The notes under the pieces were generated by a model, which saw only the letters and a list, made by a program, of their open reading frames with translations, had not been told where the DNA came from and ran no database searches. Of a stretch of DNA of 64,000 nucleotides, positions 15,187 to 26,900 are shown in pieces. Every line of letters begins with the position of its first letter. Position 1 is the first letter of the stretch. The position numbers and the translations under genes are program-made. The stretch is from an uncultured Lachnospiraceae bacterium (GTDB lineage: Bacteria > Bacillota > Clostridia > Lachnospirales > Lachnospiraceae): the NCBI GenBank assembly GCA_910580015.1, contig CAJTVT010000005.1, positions 1 through 64,000 on the forward strand, in the 5' to 3' direction.

Positions 15187-18100
15187 ATGAAAAAGCGAAC
15201 AGTAACAAAGTTATTGAGCTGTGCTCTGGCTTTCAGTGTTGCAGCCACCGCAATGCCTGTCACAACATGGGCAAATGAAGTTCCAACCGCTGAGGAATCT
15301 CTAGAGGGCGCGGAGGACGAGAATGCGGTTCAAGAAGGTGCGGAAGATGTGAAGGAGAATACAGAAGCCGCAGGACAGGAGACAACAGAGACAGTAGCAA
15401 ATCCAGAGGATTCCGGCAATGTAGAATCAGATGTGGTAGAAGGGGAACAGGAAGTCGTAGCACCAGAACCAGAGGAATCTCTTGGCAGGTCAATCCCAGT
15501 AGACGGAAAGAATGACGAATGGACACAGGATCCAGATACTGTAATTGGAGATGATGCAGTTAACGATATGATGAATGGATATCGGCATTTTAAGGCAGGA
15601 TCTGGAAATGGAAATGATGCAAACAATCCAAGTGGTTATCCAGCAATGTTTGTACATCCTAAAACCTTTGATTTCACCCAAGACGGTTATTTCGAGTATG
15701 AATTGTGGCAGGCTGACATCAGCAAGACACGGTTTGGTATCTATTTTGATTATGACACCCCAGCAAAAGGAATGTTTTTGGGATGTGATCCAGGCGGATG
15801 GTTTTGGCAGAAATATGGCAGTGATGGTGATTATTCTCATCCAGGTGGAAAGCCAGCAAATGGTGAGTGGGTAAAAGTAAGAGTAGAGTGGACGGCAGAA
15901 GGAAAGTTCAGCATGTATGTTGGCGACCAGAAGTTGGTTGATAATTTGGATAGTGGTCTTGAACATAATCCAGATGGCAAGATCGCTGTTAAGTGCGGTG
16001 GATGGAATTCCGCAGATCTTACCGAAGTATTTTTAAGGAACATTTATTATCCAGGCCAGGATACGGTGGAAGGCAACCATATCACAGGTAAGGTTGTAGA
16101 TGAAAAAGGCACTCCGCTCTCTGGAGCTCAGGTAGTGACTGGTGCGACAACGGTTGAGACGAACGAAGATGGAACATATGATTTGGAAGTTCTGGATGGG
16201 GATTACACTGTTTCAGCATCTAAGGATGGATATGTGTCAGCCAGTATCGATGTTACAGTAGAAGGCGGCAACGTGTCAGCCGAAGATATCGTTCTTTATT
16301 CTGCGAGTGCTTTCGAGACAGAGACGTTGAGCACGGAAGACATGGATGTGAAGGTTGCAAAAGATTTCCCAAGTATCGTGCAGTATGAGATGAAGAAGGG
16401 CGATCTGAAAGATAAGATCTTCTATGGACAAGTAGAAAGACTGATGAACATTAAGATCAATGGCACAAACATCAAAGTCGAAAGAGAAGATGTAACATCT
16501 ACATTTACAGATACAAAAGCAGTCTATGAAATGGCTTTAAAAGCAGAGAATATTGACTGTGTGATCACAGCCGAGATCAGCGTAAAAGATAATACAGCAT
16601 CTTTTGATATTACAAATGTTGAGAATAATTTGAAAGATACCTTAGATGCCAATGGTTATCAGTTATATCCAGTGCAGACCATTGAGATTCCAAACCACAG
16701 CTTGATTTCTGTTAACAGCGGACAACAGAACGCTCATTTAAAGGGTGCGAAAATGTCCACAAACACCAGGATTAGCGGTGATAAGGATTTCGATGTGACA
16801 AAAGGCATGAAGCTTAGCAATAATGCAGCTACAGAAGATTTCATGTATGGATTTATCTCTAATAATGAGATGAGTGCAGGACTTTGGAGTAACTCTGAAC
16901 ATGAAGGTACACACGTGGCGGCTTATGTACAACCTGGCGCTTCTTGTAATACCCGTGTAATTGCGACAGCTACAGATAAAGAGGATGTGACCACTTTAGG
17001 ATTGGCAAGCGCTATGTGGTATTATGACCGAAGAGTGGAAACAGATGTTGTGGTTGACAGAGTAACAGAGAATGGACAGAATAAGAATACGGTAGAAAAG
17101 CGTACTTACGTGGTAGAACATGAGATTATGCCAAGTGCAAAAGTGGCAATTGCAGGAGATGATAATGAAGACGGAGATATCGACTGGCAGGATGGTGCAG
17201 TAGCATTCCGTTCCATTATGCACAACCCATATAAAAGTGAGGAAGTGCCAAATCTGGTAAATTATCGTATTGCTATGAACTTCGGAAGCCATGCGGCTAA
17301 TCCATTCTTGATGAATTTGGACGGAGTGAAAAGAGTATACCTGAATACAGAAGGTTTAGGTCAGAGCGTCCTGCTGAAAGGATATGGTTCTGAGGGACAC
17401 GATTCCGGCCATCCAGACTATGCTGATATTGGAAAACGTATCGGTGGTGCGGAAGATATGAACAAGCTTCTGGTGGAAGGTAAGAAAATGGGCGCGGTAT
17501 TTGGCATCCATGTCAATGCGAGCGAGATGTATACGGAGGCAAAGGCATTTAGCAATGAACTTTCCCAGGGTAATTTTGGATGGAACTGGATCGACCAGGG
17601 TATTGGTATCAATTCTCGTTATGACCTGGCTACTGGTTCCAGAGAGAATCGTTTTAAGGAACTGAAGAAAAAAATAGGCGATAATCTTGACTTTATCTAT
17701 GTGGATGTATGGGGAAATGCAACTTCTGGATGGGACAATGAGGATTCCTGGGGTTCCAGAATGCTTGCACGTGAAATCACTGGTCTTGGATGGCGTTTTG
17801 CAACAGAGTGGGGATCTACACAGGAGTATGATTCCACTTTACAGCATTGGGCGGCAGATTGGGAGTATGGTGATCATCGTGCGAAAGGAGAGAACAGTGT
17901 AGTAATGCGTTTCCTGCGGAATCATCAGAAGGATTCCTTCGTTTTAGATTGCCCAACATTTGACGGTGCAGCGCAGGGTCCTCTTTTGGGCGGTTTGAAT
18001 ATGACAGACTTTGAAGGTTGGCAGGGACGTAATGATTATAAGAAATACATAACAGTAATGTTCCGGCATAACGTGATTACCAAATATTTGCAGCATTATC

Positions 18101-21100
18101 AGGTAGTAGATTGGGTAGATGGTGAGCCAGTTCAATTGGCTTCAGGAGAGACCTGGATCCCAGAAATGCAGGTTACACTGAGAAATACCAAAGATGAGAC
18201 AGATAATACAGAGCTCGTAGTAACCAGAAAATCAAATGATTACTCTAATCGTGCTGAATACAGAAGTAGAACCATTAAGTTAAATGATGTTGTGATTTCT
18301 GAAGGTGCACCTACTGGTGGTGACGGAACAAACCCTGGAAATGAGAAATATTTGATTCCTTGGAATTGGGACTGCAATGGTAATGATCTGGCAGATGAAG
18401 ATCTGAAAATGTACCATTGGAATACCAAGGGTGGAACGAGTACATGGACATTGACAGAAGACTGGAGAGGTTTGTCAAATGTTGTGTTATATAAGCTGAC
18501 AGATGAAGGCCGTAAGGATAAAAAGGTTATCCCAGTCGTTGACAATCAGATTACTTTGGAAAATATTGAAGCAGAGATCCCCTATGTAATCTTTAAGGGA
18601 GAAAAAGCGCCTCTGACGGTAGACTGGAAGACAACAAAACATGTCTATGACACAGGATTTAACGATCCAGATATGGAGACACATAGAACAGTTACTGGTT
18701 ATGGAACCGCAGAAATCGTAGACAGTGTAGGTTCAAATAATATGTTGAAGCTGGAAGATAAGGTTTCTGTGCAGACTACCCTTACAAACCTTGAAGCAGG
18801 TAAGAAATACGCATTGTATGTGGGCGTGGATAACAGAAGTGATTCCAAAGCTCACGTGACGGTGACCGGAGTTGACGGCAAAGTATTGGGAACAAACTAT
18901 ACAGAGAGATCCATTGCTGTGAACTATGTGAAATCTGACCAGCATCGTACCTCCTATTGGCAGTATCCGAACAGTGGTACCGTGGCTGGAAGCACATTGA
19001 GCTACTTCCAGAACATGTATGTGTTCTTTACAGCCGAAGCAAGCACAGCTCTTTTAACCTTTAAACGTGAAGCAGGAGAAGGAGCAACTTATTTTGACGA
19101 TGTTCGTGTGGTAGAGACCGAGATGGATGCTATCAAGGCGACAGATAAGAATGGAATTACAACGGTTCTGGACAATGATTTTGAGAATAATGTACAGGGA
19201 ATTTGGCCGTTTGTAGTTTGTGATACAGAAGGTGTAGAAGATAACCGAATCCATCTCTCTGAACGGAATGGAAGATATACGCAGGCAGGATATATCAGCA
19301 AGGCTGTTGATGACGTGCTGGATGGTAATTGGTCCTTGAAGGTAAATGGCTTGTCACAGAGAAATAATCTGATTTATCAGACAATTCCTCAGAACTTCCG
19401 CTTCCAACCAGGCGAGGAATATAGTGTATCCTTTGATTATCAGATGGGTGGCGATGGCGTATATGAAGTGCGCTTAGGCGATGGAAGCAACCGCAATGTA
19501 GAGAGTTGGGATTTAACGGCTGCGGTTGGTGAGACAAAGAGATTTTCATTTACCTTTACCGCAGATAGTGAAAATGCACAGAACTGGATTGGTATTTTCT
19601 CCACGCAGCAGCCTTCAGAGACTGGCGGATTTTCAGGAAGTTTACTTGATTTCAGTGGTTACAAAGATTTTATCCTTGATAATATCAGGATTGAAAAGGC
19701 AACAATGAAGATTAATAGGACTTCTGCGGAGGTAGATTCGGCAGAGGAGATCATACCTTTGGCAGTATCATTCCGTGAGGATATTGATCCAAACACCAAT
19801 GTGGTATGGACTTCTTCTGATGAAGAGGTAGCACGCGTAAACGGTGACGGTGAAGTATACTTTGTAGGATTTGGAACTGCAAAGATTACTGCAACAGCGA
19901 ACATTGATGGTGTGGAAGTTTCCGTATTCTGTTATGTGAAGCTGAGAGATAGCGATTTTAAGGTAGCTACTTTTACAGATGTATGGGCAAATACAGAGGA
20001 AGCAGCTGGAGAAGACGGACGCGCTGTTAATGTAACAGATAGAAATTCAGCGACTTTCTGGCATTCAAATTGGGCAGGCGCTGGATTTACGGTTGCTGAG
20101 GATAACCCAGCAATTATCACTGTGAAATTTAAAGAAGATTTCACCGAATTTGAAAATGTGGCGTTCCGCCAGAGATCAGCCGCTAATGGTTTGATTAAGA
20201 AATATGAATGTATTGTGGGTGACAGCTATAATGAGGACACTTTCACAATTGGAGGTACCAATGGAACCGACAGGTTTACCACAGGCACAGTAACATCCAC
20301 GCATTCTGGTTCTGGCGAGACAGAAGTATTGAACCTTCCAGAAGGAACCAAGGGACATTACCTGCAAATCCGGGTATTGCAGGGCTCAGGTAACTTTGCA
20401 TGTATGGCAGATATTTTGATGGATTCTTTGGTTTCCTTTGATACACCAGAAGAAAGAGCCATTATGCAGGCAAATAAAGATGAGCTTGCAAGACAGGAAG
20501 AGCAGGCTGAGTCTTTGAGAGATGAGCTGAAAGAGGCAATTGCAGCAGCAGCAGTGATTTATGAAGCTGGAGAAGGCAATTACTCTGCAGTGACTTGGGA
20601 AGCATTTGAGGAAGCTTATAAATCAGCAGTTGCAGGACAGAACGCTACTGGATTGAAGAAACTGCAACAGTTAAAGACCAATCTTGTAACAGCACAAGAG
20701 AAACTGAAAGTTCTTACCGATGATGAGAAAGAACTTGATAGTAATCAGAATGCGTTAAAGAAAGCAGTGGCAGCAGCTAAGGCAGTCCTTGACGCAGGCA
20801 AAGGAAATTATACCGAAGCAACTTGGAGAGCATTTGAGGAAGCCTATGATTCAGCGAAATCTGGTCAGAACTCTACAAGCAATACAACCTTAATCAGATT
20901 GAAGAGAGAGTTGGAGGAAGCTCAGGCAAACCTGAGAGAAACTACAAGTTCAGGACTGGATGAGGAAGTGCAGGATGCTCAGGGTGAATTAAGAAAAGCA
21001 GTGAGACTTGCAAAAGTTGTGCTTGATAAAGGCAAAGGAAATTATACATCAGCAAGTTGGACAGCATTTGAAGCAGCCTATGATGCAGCGAAAGCAGGAG

Positions 21101-23142
21101 AGAATTCTGTAAGTATCACCACCTTGACTAGATTGAAAGCAGAGTTGGAGGAAGCTCAGGCAAATCTGACAGAAGTAACCGAGCCTGGCGTAGATGAGCA
21201 GGTAACAGAAGCACAGAACGCATTACAAGAAGCAGTAGATGCAGCAAAGACTGTGATCGAAGCAGGAAGAGGAAACTACACAGTGGCAAGCTGGGGAACC
21301 TTTGAAGAAGCGTACGACGCAGCAAAAGCAGGATTAACTTCTACAAGCGTGACAAGGCTGAACAGATTAAAGGCAGAATTGACACAAGCTCAGGCGGATC
21401 TGAGAGAGATATCTGGGGAAGATACTGAGATAGCACAGGCACAGGCAGCATTGAAAGATGCAATCGATGCAGCAAAACCTGTAATCGAGGCAGGTATCGG
21501 CAGCTATACAGTAGAAAGCTGGAGAGCATTTGAGGAAGCATACGATGCAGCGAAGGCAGGTTTGACTTCCACAAGTTTGACCACATTGAACAGATTAAAG
21601 ACAGATCTGGCAAATGCACAGAAAGATCTGACAGAATCATCTGGAACAGATACTGAGGTGGCACAAGCTCAAAGAGCTCTGAAAGATGAAGTAGATGCAG
21701 CGAAGACTGTGATTGATGCAGGAAAAGGTAATTATACAGCAGCAAGCTGGAGAGCATTTGAGGAAGCCTATGATGCAGCAAGGGCAGGCCTGACTTCCAC
21801 AAGTGTAACAACATTGACTAGATTAAAGACAGAGTTGGCAGATGCTAAGAAGAATCTGACAGAATCATCTGGATCAGGTTCAGATGCACAGGTAACAGAA
21901 GCTCTGAAAGCATTGAAAGAAAAAGTAGATGCAGCAAAGGTTATAATTGATGCAGGAAGAGGTAATTATACAGCAGCAAGTTGGAGAGCATTTGAGGAAG
22001 CCTATGATGCAGCAAACGCAGGATTATCTTCCACAAGCATAACTACTTTGACCAGATTGAAAGCAGAGTTGGAAGCAGCTCAGGCTGGTTTGACAGAAGG
22101 AAGTGGATCCGACACTCAGATCACTGAGGCTCAGAATGCGTTGAAGCAAGCAATTGAGACAGCAAAACCACTTATTGAAGCAGGTAAGAAGAATTACACA
22201 GATCAGAGCTGGGAAGCATTTGAATTTGCCTATGATGCAGCAAGGGCAGGTGAGACTTCCACAAGCGTAACTACCTTGACCAGATTAAAGACAGAGTTGG
22301 AAACAGCACAGAAGAATCTGGAAGAATCAGACGACAATGATGTGAAGAAACAGTTAGAGGCAGCAAGAGATGAACTTCTTGCAGTGATTGAACTGGCAGA
22401 GCCGATCTTTGATGAAGGTATGAAGAATTACACCACATCAAGCTGGGAAGAATTTGAATCTGCATATACAAGCTCTTTGACAGCGAAGAAGACAGGAAGC
22501 ATTTCCAAGCTGAAACGTCTGACAGAAAGACTTACCAATGCAATCAATGATCTGGAAGAGAAGATGAAGGTTGGAGATACCATCACAGTTGGCAAGGTGA
22601 AATACAAAGTAACCAGCACAACGAAGAAGACTGTGACAGCAGTAAAGGGAACCGATAAGAATGCAACCTCTATTTCTCTGGCATCTAAAGTAAGAATTAA
22701 GGGTGAGACCTGCAAGGTTACGAAGATTGAGCCAAAGGCATTCTACAAGTATACAAAACTGAAGGATATCTATATCAGCAGTTATGTGACATCCATCGGA
22801 AAATCCAGCTTCCAGGGATGTACCAAATTATCAAGAGTAACCATTGGCAAGAGCGTAACAACCATCGGTGAGAGCGCATTTAATGGCTGTACCGCATTGA
22901 AAGAGATCGCAATTGGCAAGAAAGTAAGCAAGATTGGAAAGAAAGCATTCTATAACTGCAAGAACCTGAAGAAGGTGCAGTATCTTGCAACTGCTGTTAA
23001 GAAGATTGACACGCAGGCGTTCAAGAAGACGAATGCAAAGATGACAGTTACACTTCCGAAGGGAACATCCACCAAGAAACGTAACAGCATCAAGTCTATG
23101 ATGATCAAAGCTGGAATGAACAGCAAAGCAACAGTAAAATAA
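15187..23142 (+). CDS. GH101 endo-alpha-N-acetylgalactosaminidase, nine FIVAR repeats
   Basis: This is a 2651-residue secreted enzyme predicted to release core-1 disaccharide (Gal-GalNAc) from Ser/Thr of mucins. Domains in order: signal peptide (MKKRTVTKLLSC ... TTWA), acidic low-complexity linker, N-terminal beta-sandwich (about 95-290), a carboxypeptidase-regulatory-like domain ('HITGKVVDEKG'), and the GH101 catalytic region, with nucleophile D840 in 'FIYVDVWGN' and acid/base E874 in 'FATEWG'. A galactose-binding-like region, a Big2-like domain ('VVWTSSDEEVARV'), an F5/8-C/CBM32-like domain ('AVNVTDRNSATFWHS') and nine FIVAR-type repeats of about 76 residues follow. The end is a BspA-type leucine-rich domain; there is no LPXTG. 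The start at ATG 15187 follows GAGGT by 8 bases. The 3' end is identical to that of the second GH101 gene. Confidence 0.95.
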   Translation: MKKRTVTKLLSCALAFSVAATAMPVTTWANEVPTAEESLEGAEDENAVQEGAEDVKENTEAAGQETTETVANPEDSGNVESDVVEGEQEVVAPEPEESLGRSIPVDGKNDEWTQDPDTVIGDDAVNDMMNGYRHFKAGSGNGNDANNPSGYPAMFVHPKTFDFTQDGYFEYELWQADISKTRFGIYFDYDTPAKGMFLGCDPGGWFWQKYGSDGDYSHPGGKPANGEWVKVRVEWTAEGKFSMYVGDQKLVDNLDSGLEHNPDGKIAVKCGGWNSADLTEVFLRNIYYPGQDTVEGNHITGKVVDEKGTPLSGAQVVTGATTVETNEDGTYDLEVLDGDYTVSASKDGYVSASIDVTVEGGNVSAEDIVLYSASAFETETLSTEDMDVKVAKDFPSIVQYEMKKGDLKDKIFYGQVERLMNIKINGTNIKVEREDVTSTFTDTKAVYEMALKAENIDCVITAEISVKDNTASFDITNVENNLKDTLDANGYQLYPVQTIEIPNHSLISVNSGQQNAHLKGAKMSTNTRISGDKDFDVTKGMKLSNNAATEDFMYGFISNNEMSAGLWSNSEHEGTHVAAYVQPGASCNTRVIATATDKEDVTTLGLASAMWYYDRRVETDVVVDRVTENGQNKNTVEKRTYVVEHEIMPSAKVAIAGDDNEDGDIDWQDGAVAFRSIMHNPYKSEEVPNLVNYRIAMNFGSHAANPFLMNLDGVKRVYLNTEGLGQSVLLKGYGSEGHDSGHPDYADIGKRIGGAEDMNKLLVEGKKMGAVFGIHVNASEMYTEAKAFSNELSQGNFGWNWIDQGIGINSRYDLATGSRENRFKELKKKIGDNLDFIYVDVWGNATSGWDNEDSWGSRMLAREITGLGWRFATEWGSTQEYDSTLQHWAADWEYGDHRAKGENSVVMRFLRNHQKDSFVLDCPTFDGAAQGPLLGGLNMTDFEGWQGRNDYKKYITVMFRHNVITKYLQHYQVVDWVDGEPVQLASGETWIPEMQVTLRNTKDETDNTELVVTRKSNDYSNRAEYRSRTIKLNDVVISEGAPTGGDGTNPGNEKYLIPWNWDCNGNDLADEDLKMYHWNTKGGTSTWTLTEDWRGLSNVVLYKLTDEGRKDKKVIPVVDNQITLENIEAEIPYVIFKGEKAPLTVDWKTTKHVYDTGFNDPDMETHRTVTGYGTAEIVDSVGSNNMLKLEDKVSVQTTLTNLEAGKKYALYVGVDNRSDSKAHVTVTGVDGKVLGTNYTERSIAVNYVKSDQHRTSYWQYPNSGTVAGSTLSYFQNMYVFFTAEASTALLTFKREAGEGATYFDDVRVVETEMDAIKATDKNGITTVLDNDFENNVQGIWPFVVCDTEGVEDNRIHLSERNGRYTQAGYISKAVDDVLDGNWSLKVNGLSQRNNLIYQTIPQNFRFQPGEEYSVSFDYQMGGDGVYEVRLGDGSNRNVESWDLTAAVGETKRFSFTFTADSENAQNWIGIFSTQQPSETGGFSGSLLDFSGYKDFILDNIRIEKATMKINRTSAEVDSAEEIIPLAVSFREDIDPNTNVVWTSSDEEVARVNGDGEVYFVGFGTAKITATANIDGVEVSVFCYVKLRDSDFKVATFTDVWANTEEAAGEDGRAVNVTDRNSATFWHSNWAGAGFTVAEDNPAIITVKFKEDFTEFENVAFRQRSAANGLIKKYECIVGDSYNEDTFTIGGTNGTDRFTTGTVTSTHSGSGETEVLNLPEGTKGHYLQIRVLQGSGNFACMADILMDSLVSFDTPEERAIMQANKDELARQEEQAESLRDELKEAIAAAAVIYEAGEGNYSAVTWEAFEEAYKSAVAGQNATGLKKLQQLKTNLVTAQEKLKVLTDDEKELDSNQNALKKAVAAAKAVLDAGKGNYTEATWRAFEEAYDSAKSGQNSTSNTTLIRLKRELEEAQANLRETTSSGLDEEVQDAQGELRKAVRLAKVVLDKGKGNYTSASWTAFEAAYDAAKAGENSVSITTLTRLKAELEEAQANLTEVTEPGVDEQVTEAQNALQEAVDAAKTVIEAGRGNYTVASWGTFEEAYDAAKAGLTSTSVTRLNRLKAELTQAQADLREISGEDTEIAQAQAALKDAIDAAKPVIEAGIGSYTVESWRAFEEAYDAAKAGLTSTSLTTLNRLKTDLANAQKDLTESSGTDTEVAQAQRALKDEVDAAKTVIDAGKGNYTAASWRAFEEAYDAARAGLTSTSVTTLTRLKTELADAKKNLTESSGSGSDAQVTEALKALKEKVDAAKVIIDAGRGNYTAASWRAFEEAYDAANAGLSSTSITTLTRLKAELEAAQAGLTEGSGSDTQITEAQNALKQAIETAKPLIEAGKKNYTDQSWEAFEFAYDAARAGETSTSVTTLTRLKTELETAQKNLEESDDNDVKKQLEAARDELLAVIELAEPIFDEGMKNYTTSSWEEFESAYTSSLTAKKTGSISKLKRLTERLTNAINDLEEKMKVGDTITVGKVKYKVTSTTKKTVTAVKGTDKNATSISLASKVRIKGETCKVTKIEPKAFYKYTKLKDIYISSYVTSIGKSSFQGCTKLSRVTIGKSVTTIGESAFNGCTALKEIAIGKKVSKIGKKAFYNCKNLKKVQYLATAVKKIDTQAFKKTNAKMTVTLPKGTSTKKRNSIKSMMIKAGMNSKATVK
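22416..23030 (+). repeat. 615-bp block identical to 29987-30601
   Basis: The block covers the last FIVAR repeat and most of the leucine-rich domain. By line-by-line comparison no difference is found within it, while sequence on both sides differs (for example G at 23031 versus A at 30602). Confidence 0.9.
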
Positions 23143-23171
23143 GTTATTGTAAGAAATTATAAGAACTAAGA

Positions 23172-23219
23172 CGCTGCCGTATTTTAGATGTAAAATATCT
23201 GAGATGCGGCAGCATTTTT
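23172..23219 (+). terminator. Terminator of first GH101 gene
   Basis: GCTGCCG (23173-23179) pairs with CGGCAGC (23207-23213) with an inner TATTTTA/TAAAATA stem and TTTTT. The terminator of the second GH101 gene has the same layout with different paired bases. Confidence 0.8.
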
Positions 23220-23329
23220 GTTTTTTGGTTTTAATGATAGAGCATAAATTTATCAATGAAATAAGTAAAAGCTTGTAAATTTTGGTAATATTTTTGGTAA
23301 TGTTTTTCTTTTTTTTACTAAATTTTAGC

Positions 23330-23358
23330 TTGAATTAAAGTTATTTTTCTGCTATACT
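23330..23358 (+). promoter_or_regulatory. Promoter of second GH101 gene
   Basis: TTGAAT (23330-23335), 17 bp, TATACT (23353-23358). Flanking words (GCTTGAATTAAAG, ACTTTATATT, ATGCACAAAAA) match the first GH101 promoter region. Confidence 0.7.
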
Positions 23359-23364
23359 TAAACT

Positions 23365-23906
23365 ACTTTATATTTAAAATGCACAAAAATTGTTGACTTT
23401 GAAAGGAAGAGGGCATGAAAATAACCCAATAAATTTCAAAATGCGCCCAAAATACAGTATATATTGTTTCTAGTAAAAATACTATTTTGGGTGATATTTT
23501 TGTCGATATCTCTTGTAGAAGGGAGCGGTATGAGAGAAACGGAAGCCATCGGCAATATGATATAGGGGGTGGTTGATAGGGATTTACAAGTTTTCTTTCA
23601 GGTTCTTTTCTGAGGTTTTGTGCATGATTACTAAAGGTTTGCTTTTGGCAGGTGAAAATGTTTTCTGAAATTTGGAGATTCTCGTGCTTGTCTAAAGGGG
23701 ACTTTTGTAAAGTATGTAACTATCAACCAAGAGGCTGTGATTCGCAGCAGCAGAAGTATCAAGTAACAAGTTGTTAGAAACTATTGACAGTATGGATGTA
23801 CATAATATTACATAAGGTTTAGCCAGAAAAAGTTTCATCCATACCACCAAGAAAGAATAAGCCAGAGATTCGGTAATCGGGCTTATTGTGTAAGAGGTAA
23901 TTGCTT
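23365..23906 (+). promoter_or_regulatory. Long 5' leader of second GH101 gene
   Basis: About 540 nt, as in the first gene. GTATGGATG (23790-23798) pairs with CATCCATAC (23836-23844). AATAAGCC (23856-23863) pairs with GGCTTATT (23880-23887) across a 16-nt loop, immediately before the AGAGGT ribosome site. Compared with the first leader, one base pair changes from A-T to G-C on both sides of the last stem. Confidence 0.6.
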
Positions 23907-26900
23907 ATGAAAAAGCGGACGGTAACAAAATTATTAAGCTGCATGCTGGCGTTCAGCATGGTAGCTACCGCAGCGCCTGTTACAGCATGGGCAGATGAGA
24001 TTCCAGCAGCCCAGGAGGCATTAGAGGATGCCGGGGATGAGGGACAGGCAGCGGTTCAAGAAGACACAGGAGAAGTGCAGGAGGATACGAAACAAGAAGA
24101 CACAGAAGTTGTGGAAGAACCAGAGGATCTTGGCAACGTAGAAGCAGACGTGACAGAAGGAGCTGCAACGCCGGAGCCAGAGGCAATTGTTGGCAGATCT
24201 ATTGCAGTCGACGGAAAGTATGACGATTGGGCACAGGATCCAGCTACAGTAAAAGGGAATGATGCGATCAATGAAGTGACAGACGCAGGTTTTCTGCATT
24301 TGCAGTCTGGTTCCCAAAATGGAAATAGTGTAACAGATGCAAATCAATATCCAGCTATGTTTTTAAATCCTAAGACCTTTGATTTTACACAAGATGGTTA
24401 TTTTGAGTATGATGTATGGCCAATGCTGGATGCAAAGGATACACGGTTTGGTTTCTATTTCGATTATGATACTCCAGCAAAAGGAATGTTTATCGGATAT
24501 GATTCCGGCGGATGGTTCTGGCAGAAGTATGGAGTTGAAGGTAATCCTTATGCTGCAACAGGTGTGGCAGCGCCGGCAAAAGGAACATGGACGAAAGTTC
24601 GTGTAGAATGGACAGCAGAAGGTAAGTTCAGCTTGTATGTTGGCGGTCAGAAGGCGATTGATAATCTGGACAGTGGTATGACACATAATTCAGAAGGAAA
24701 GATTGCTATTAAGTGTGGTACATTTGAAACTGCATACACTAATATGTATTTTAATAATATTTATTACCCAGGCCAGGATACCGTAGAAGGCAACCATATT
24801 ACAGGTAAGGTTGTGGACGATAATGGCAATCCTGTTGCTGGTGCAACGGTAGCGACTGGAAAGGCAACTGCCCAGACTGCAGAAGATGGAACATATGATC
24901 TGGAAGTTCTGGATGGTACACATACTGTTACAGCTTCCAAGGAAGGATATGTTTCAGCGGAGATAAGCGTACCTGTAGATGGCGGAAATGCTGTTGCTGA
25001 CGATATCGTGCTTTATGTTTCAGAAGGTTTTGAGACTAGGACACTGACCACGGAAGAGATGGATGTAAAAGTGGCAAGGGATTTCCCAAGTATCGTTCAA
25101 TACGAAATGAAAAAGGGAGATTTGAAAGATAAAATCTTCTATGGACAGACCGAAAGACTTATGAATATTAAGATCAACGGCGTGTCTATAAAAGTTAAGA
25201 AAGACGATATAAAGGCTACCTTTACAGATAAGGCAGCAACCTATGAAATGAAATTGAAGGGGGAAAACATTGACTGTGTGCTTACAGCTGTTATCAGTGT
25301 AGAAGGCAATACAGCATCCTTTGATATCACAAATGTAAAGAATAACATGACAGAGTTGGATGAAAATGGATATGTGCTTTATCCAGTACAGTCTATTGAG
25401 ATTCCAAATCACAGCCTGATTTCTGTTAACAGTTCTCAGACAAACGCTCACTTAAAGGGCGCGAAGATGTCTTCAGATACTAGAAGAAGTGGTGACAGAG
25501 ATTTTGATGTGGTAAATGGTATGACACTTACCAATGGTGCAAGCAGCGAAGACTTCATGTATGCATTTATTAACAACAATGAGATGAGTGCAGGTCTGTG
25601 GAGTAACTCCGAGAATAGTGGTACAAATGTAGCGTCTTATATTGGAGGAGGCGGTGCTGATAATACACGTGTCATCGCAAATGCAACAACAGCAGGCGAG
25701 GTAACAACCCTGGGCTTGTCCAGTGCAAAATGGTACTATGATAGAAGAGTCAGCACACCTGTAGTGATTGGAAATGATGATACAGGCACCAGCACCACAG
25801 AAGAACGGACATATGTTGTAGGCCATGACATTATGCCGAGTGCAAAAGTAGTAATTACAGGCGATGAGAATGGCGATGAGGATATTGATTGGCAGGACGG
25901 CGCTGTGGCATTCCGTTCTATTATGCACAACCCATTTAAATGTGAGGAAGTGCCAGAACTGGTAAATTATCGTATTGCTATGAACTTTGGTAGCCAGGCA
26001 GCAAATCCGTTCTTGATGAACTTGGACGGTGTTAAGAGAGTTTATCTGAATACAGAAGGTTTAGGACAGGGTGTCCTGTTAAAAGGATATGGTTCTGAGG
26101 GACATGACTCTGGCCATCCAGATTACGGCGATATCGGAAGACGTATCGGTGGTGCAGAAGATATGAACAAGCTTCTGGTGGAAGGTAAGAAGATGGGCGC
26201 GCTGTTTGGTGTCCATGTAAATGCAAGTGAGATGTACACAGAAGCAAAAGCATTCAGCAACGAACTTTCCAGAGGATATAATGGAATTGCGTCTGGATGG
26301 AACTGGCTTGATCAGGGTATCGGAATCAATGCTCGTTACGATCTTGCAACAAAATCCAGAGAGAACCGTTTCAAAGATTTATACAACCAGGTGGGTGAGA
26401 ACCTTGATTTCATCTATGTGGACGTATGGGGCAATGGTGTAAATGATTCAGGTACGAGTGGAGATTCTTATGAAGACGCATGGGCTTCCAGAATGCTTGC
26501 CCGTGAGATCAATCGTTTAGGCTGGCGTTTTACGACAGAATGGGGTCCTACCCAGGAGTATGATTCTACCTTGCAGCACTGGGCGGCAGACTTAGCGTAT
26601 GGCGGTTATCAGTCTAAAGGTGAGAATAGTGCAGTAATGCGTTTCCTGAGAAACCATCAGAAAGATTCCTGGATTGCAGATTATCCTTCTTATGATGGTG
26701 CGGCACAGTCTCCTCTTCTCGGCGGTTTGAACATGACAGACTTTGAGGGATGGCAGGGACGTATCAATCTGAAGAATTACATTACCGTTATGTTCCGTCA
26801 CAATCTGATTACCAAATACCTGCAGCATTATCAGGTAGTAGATTGGGAAGATGGTACTCCTGTTACATTGAATTCTGGAGAAACTTGGACGCCAGAAATG

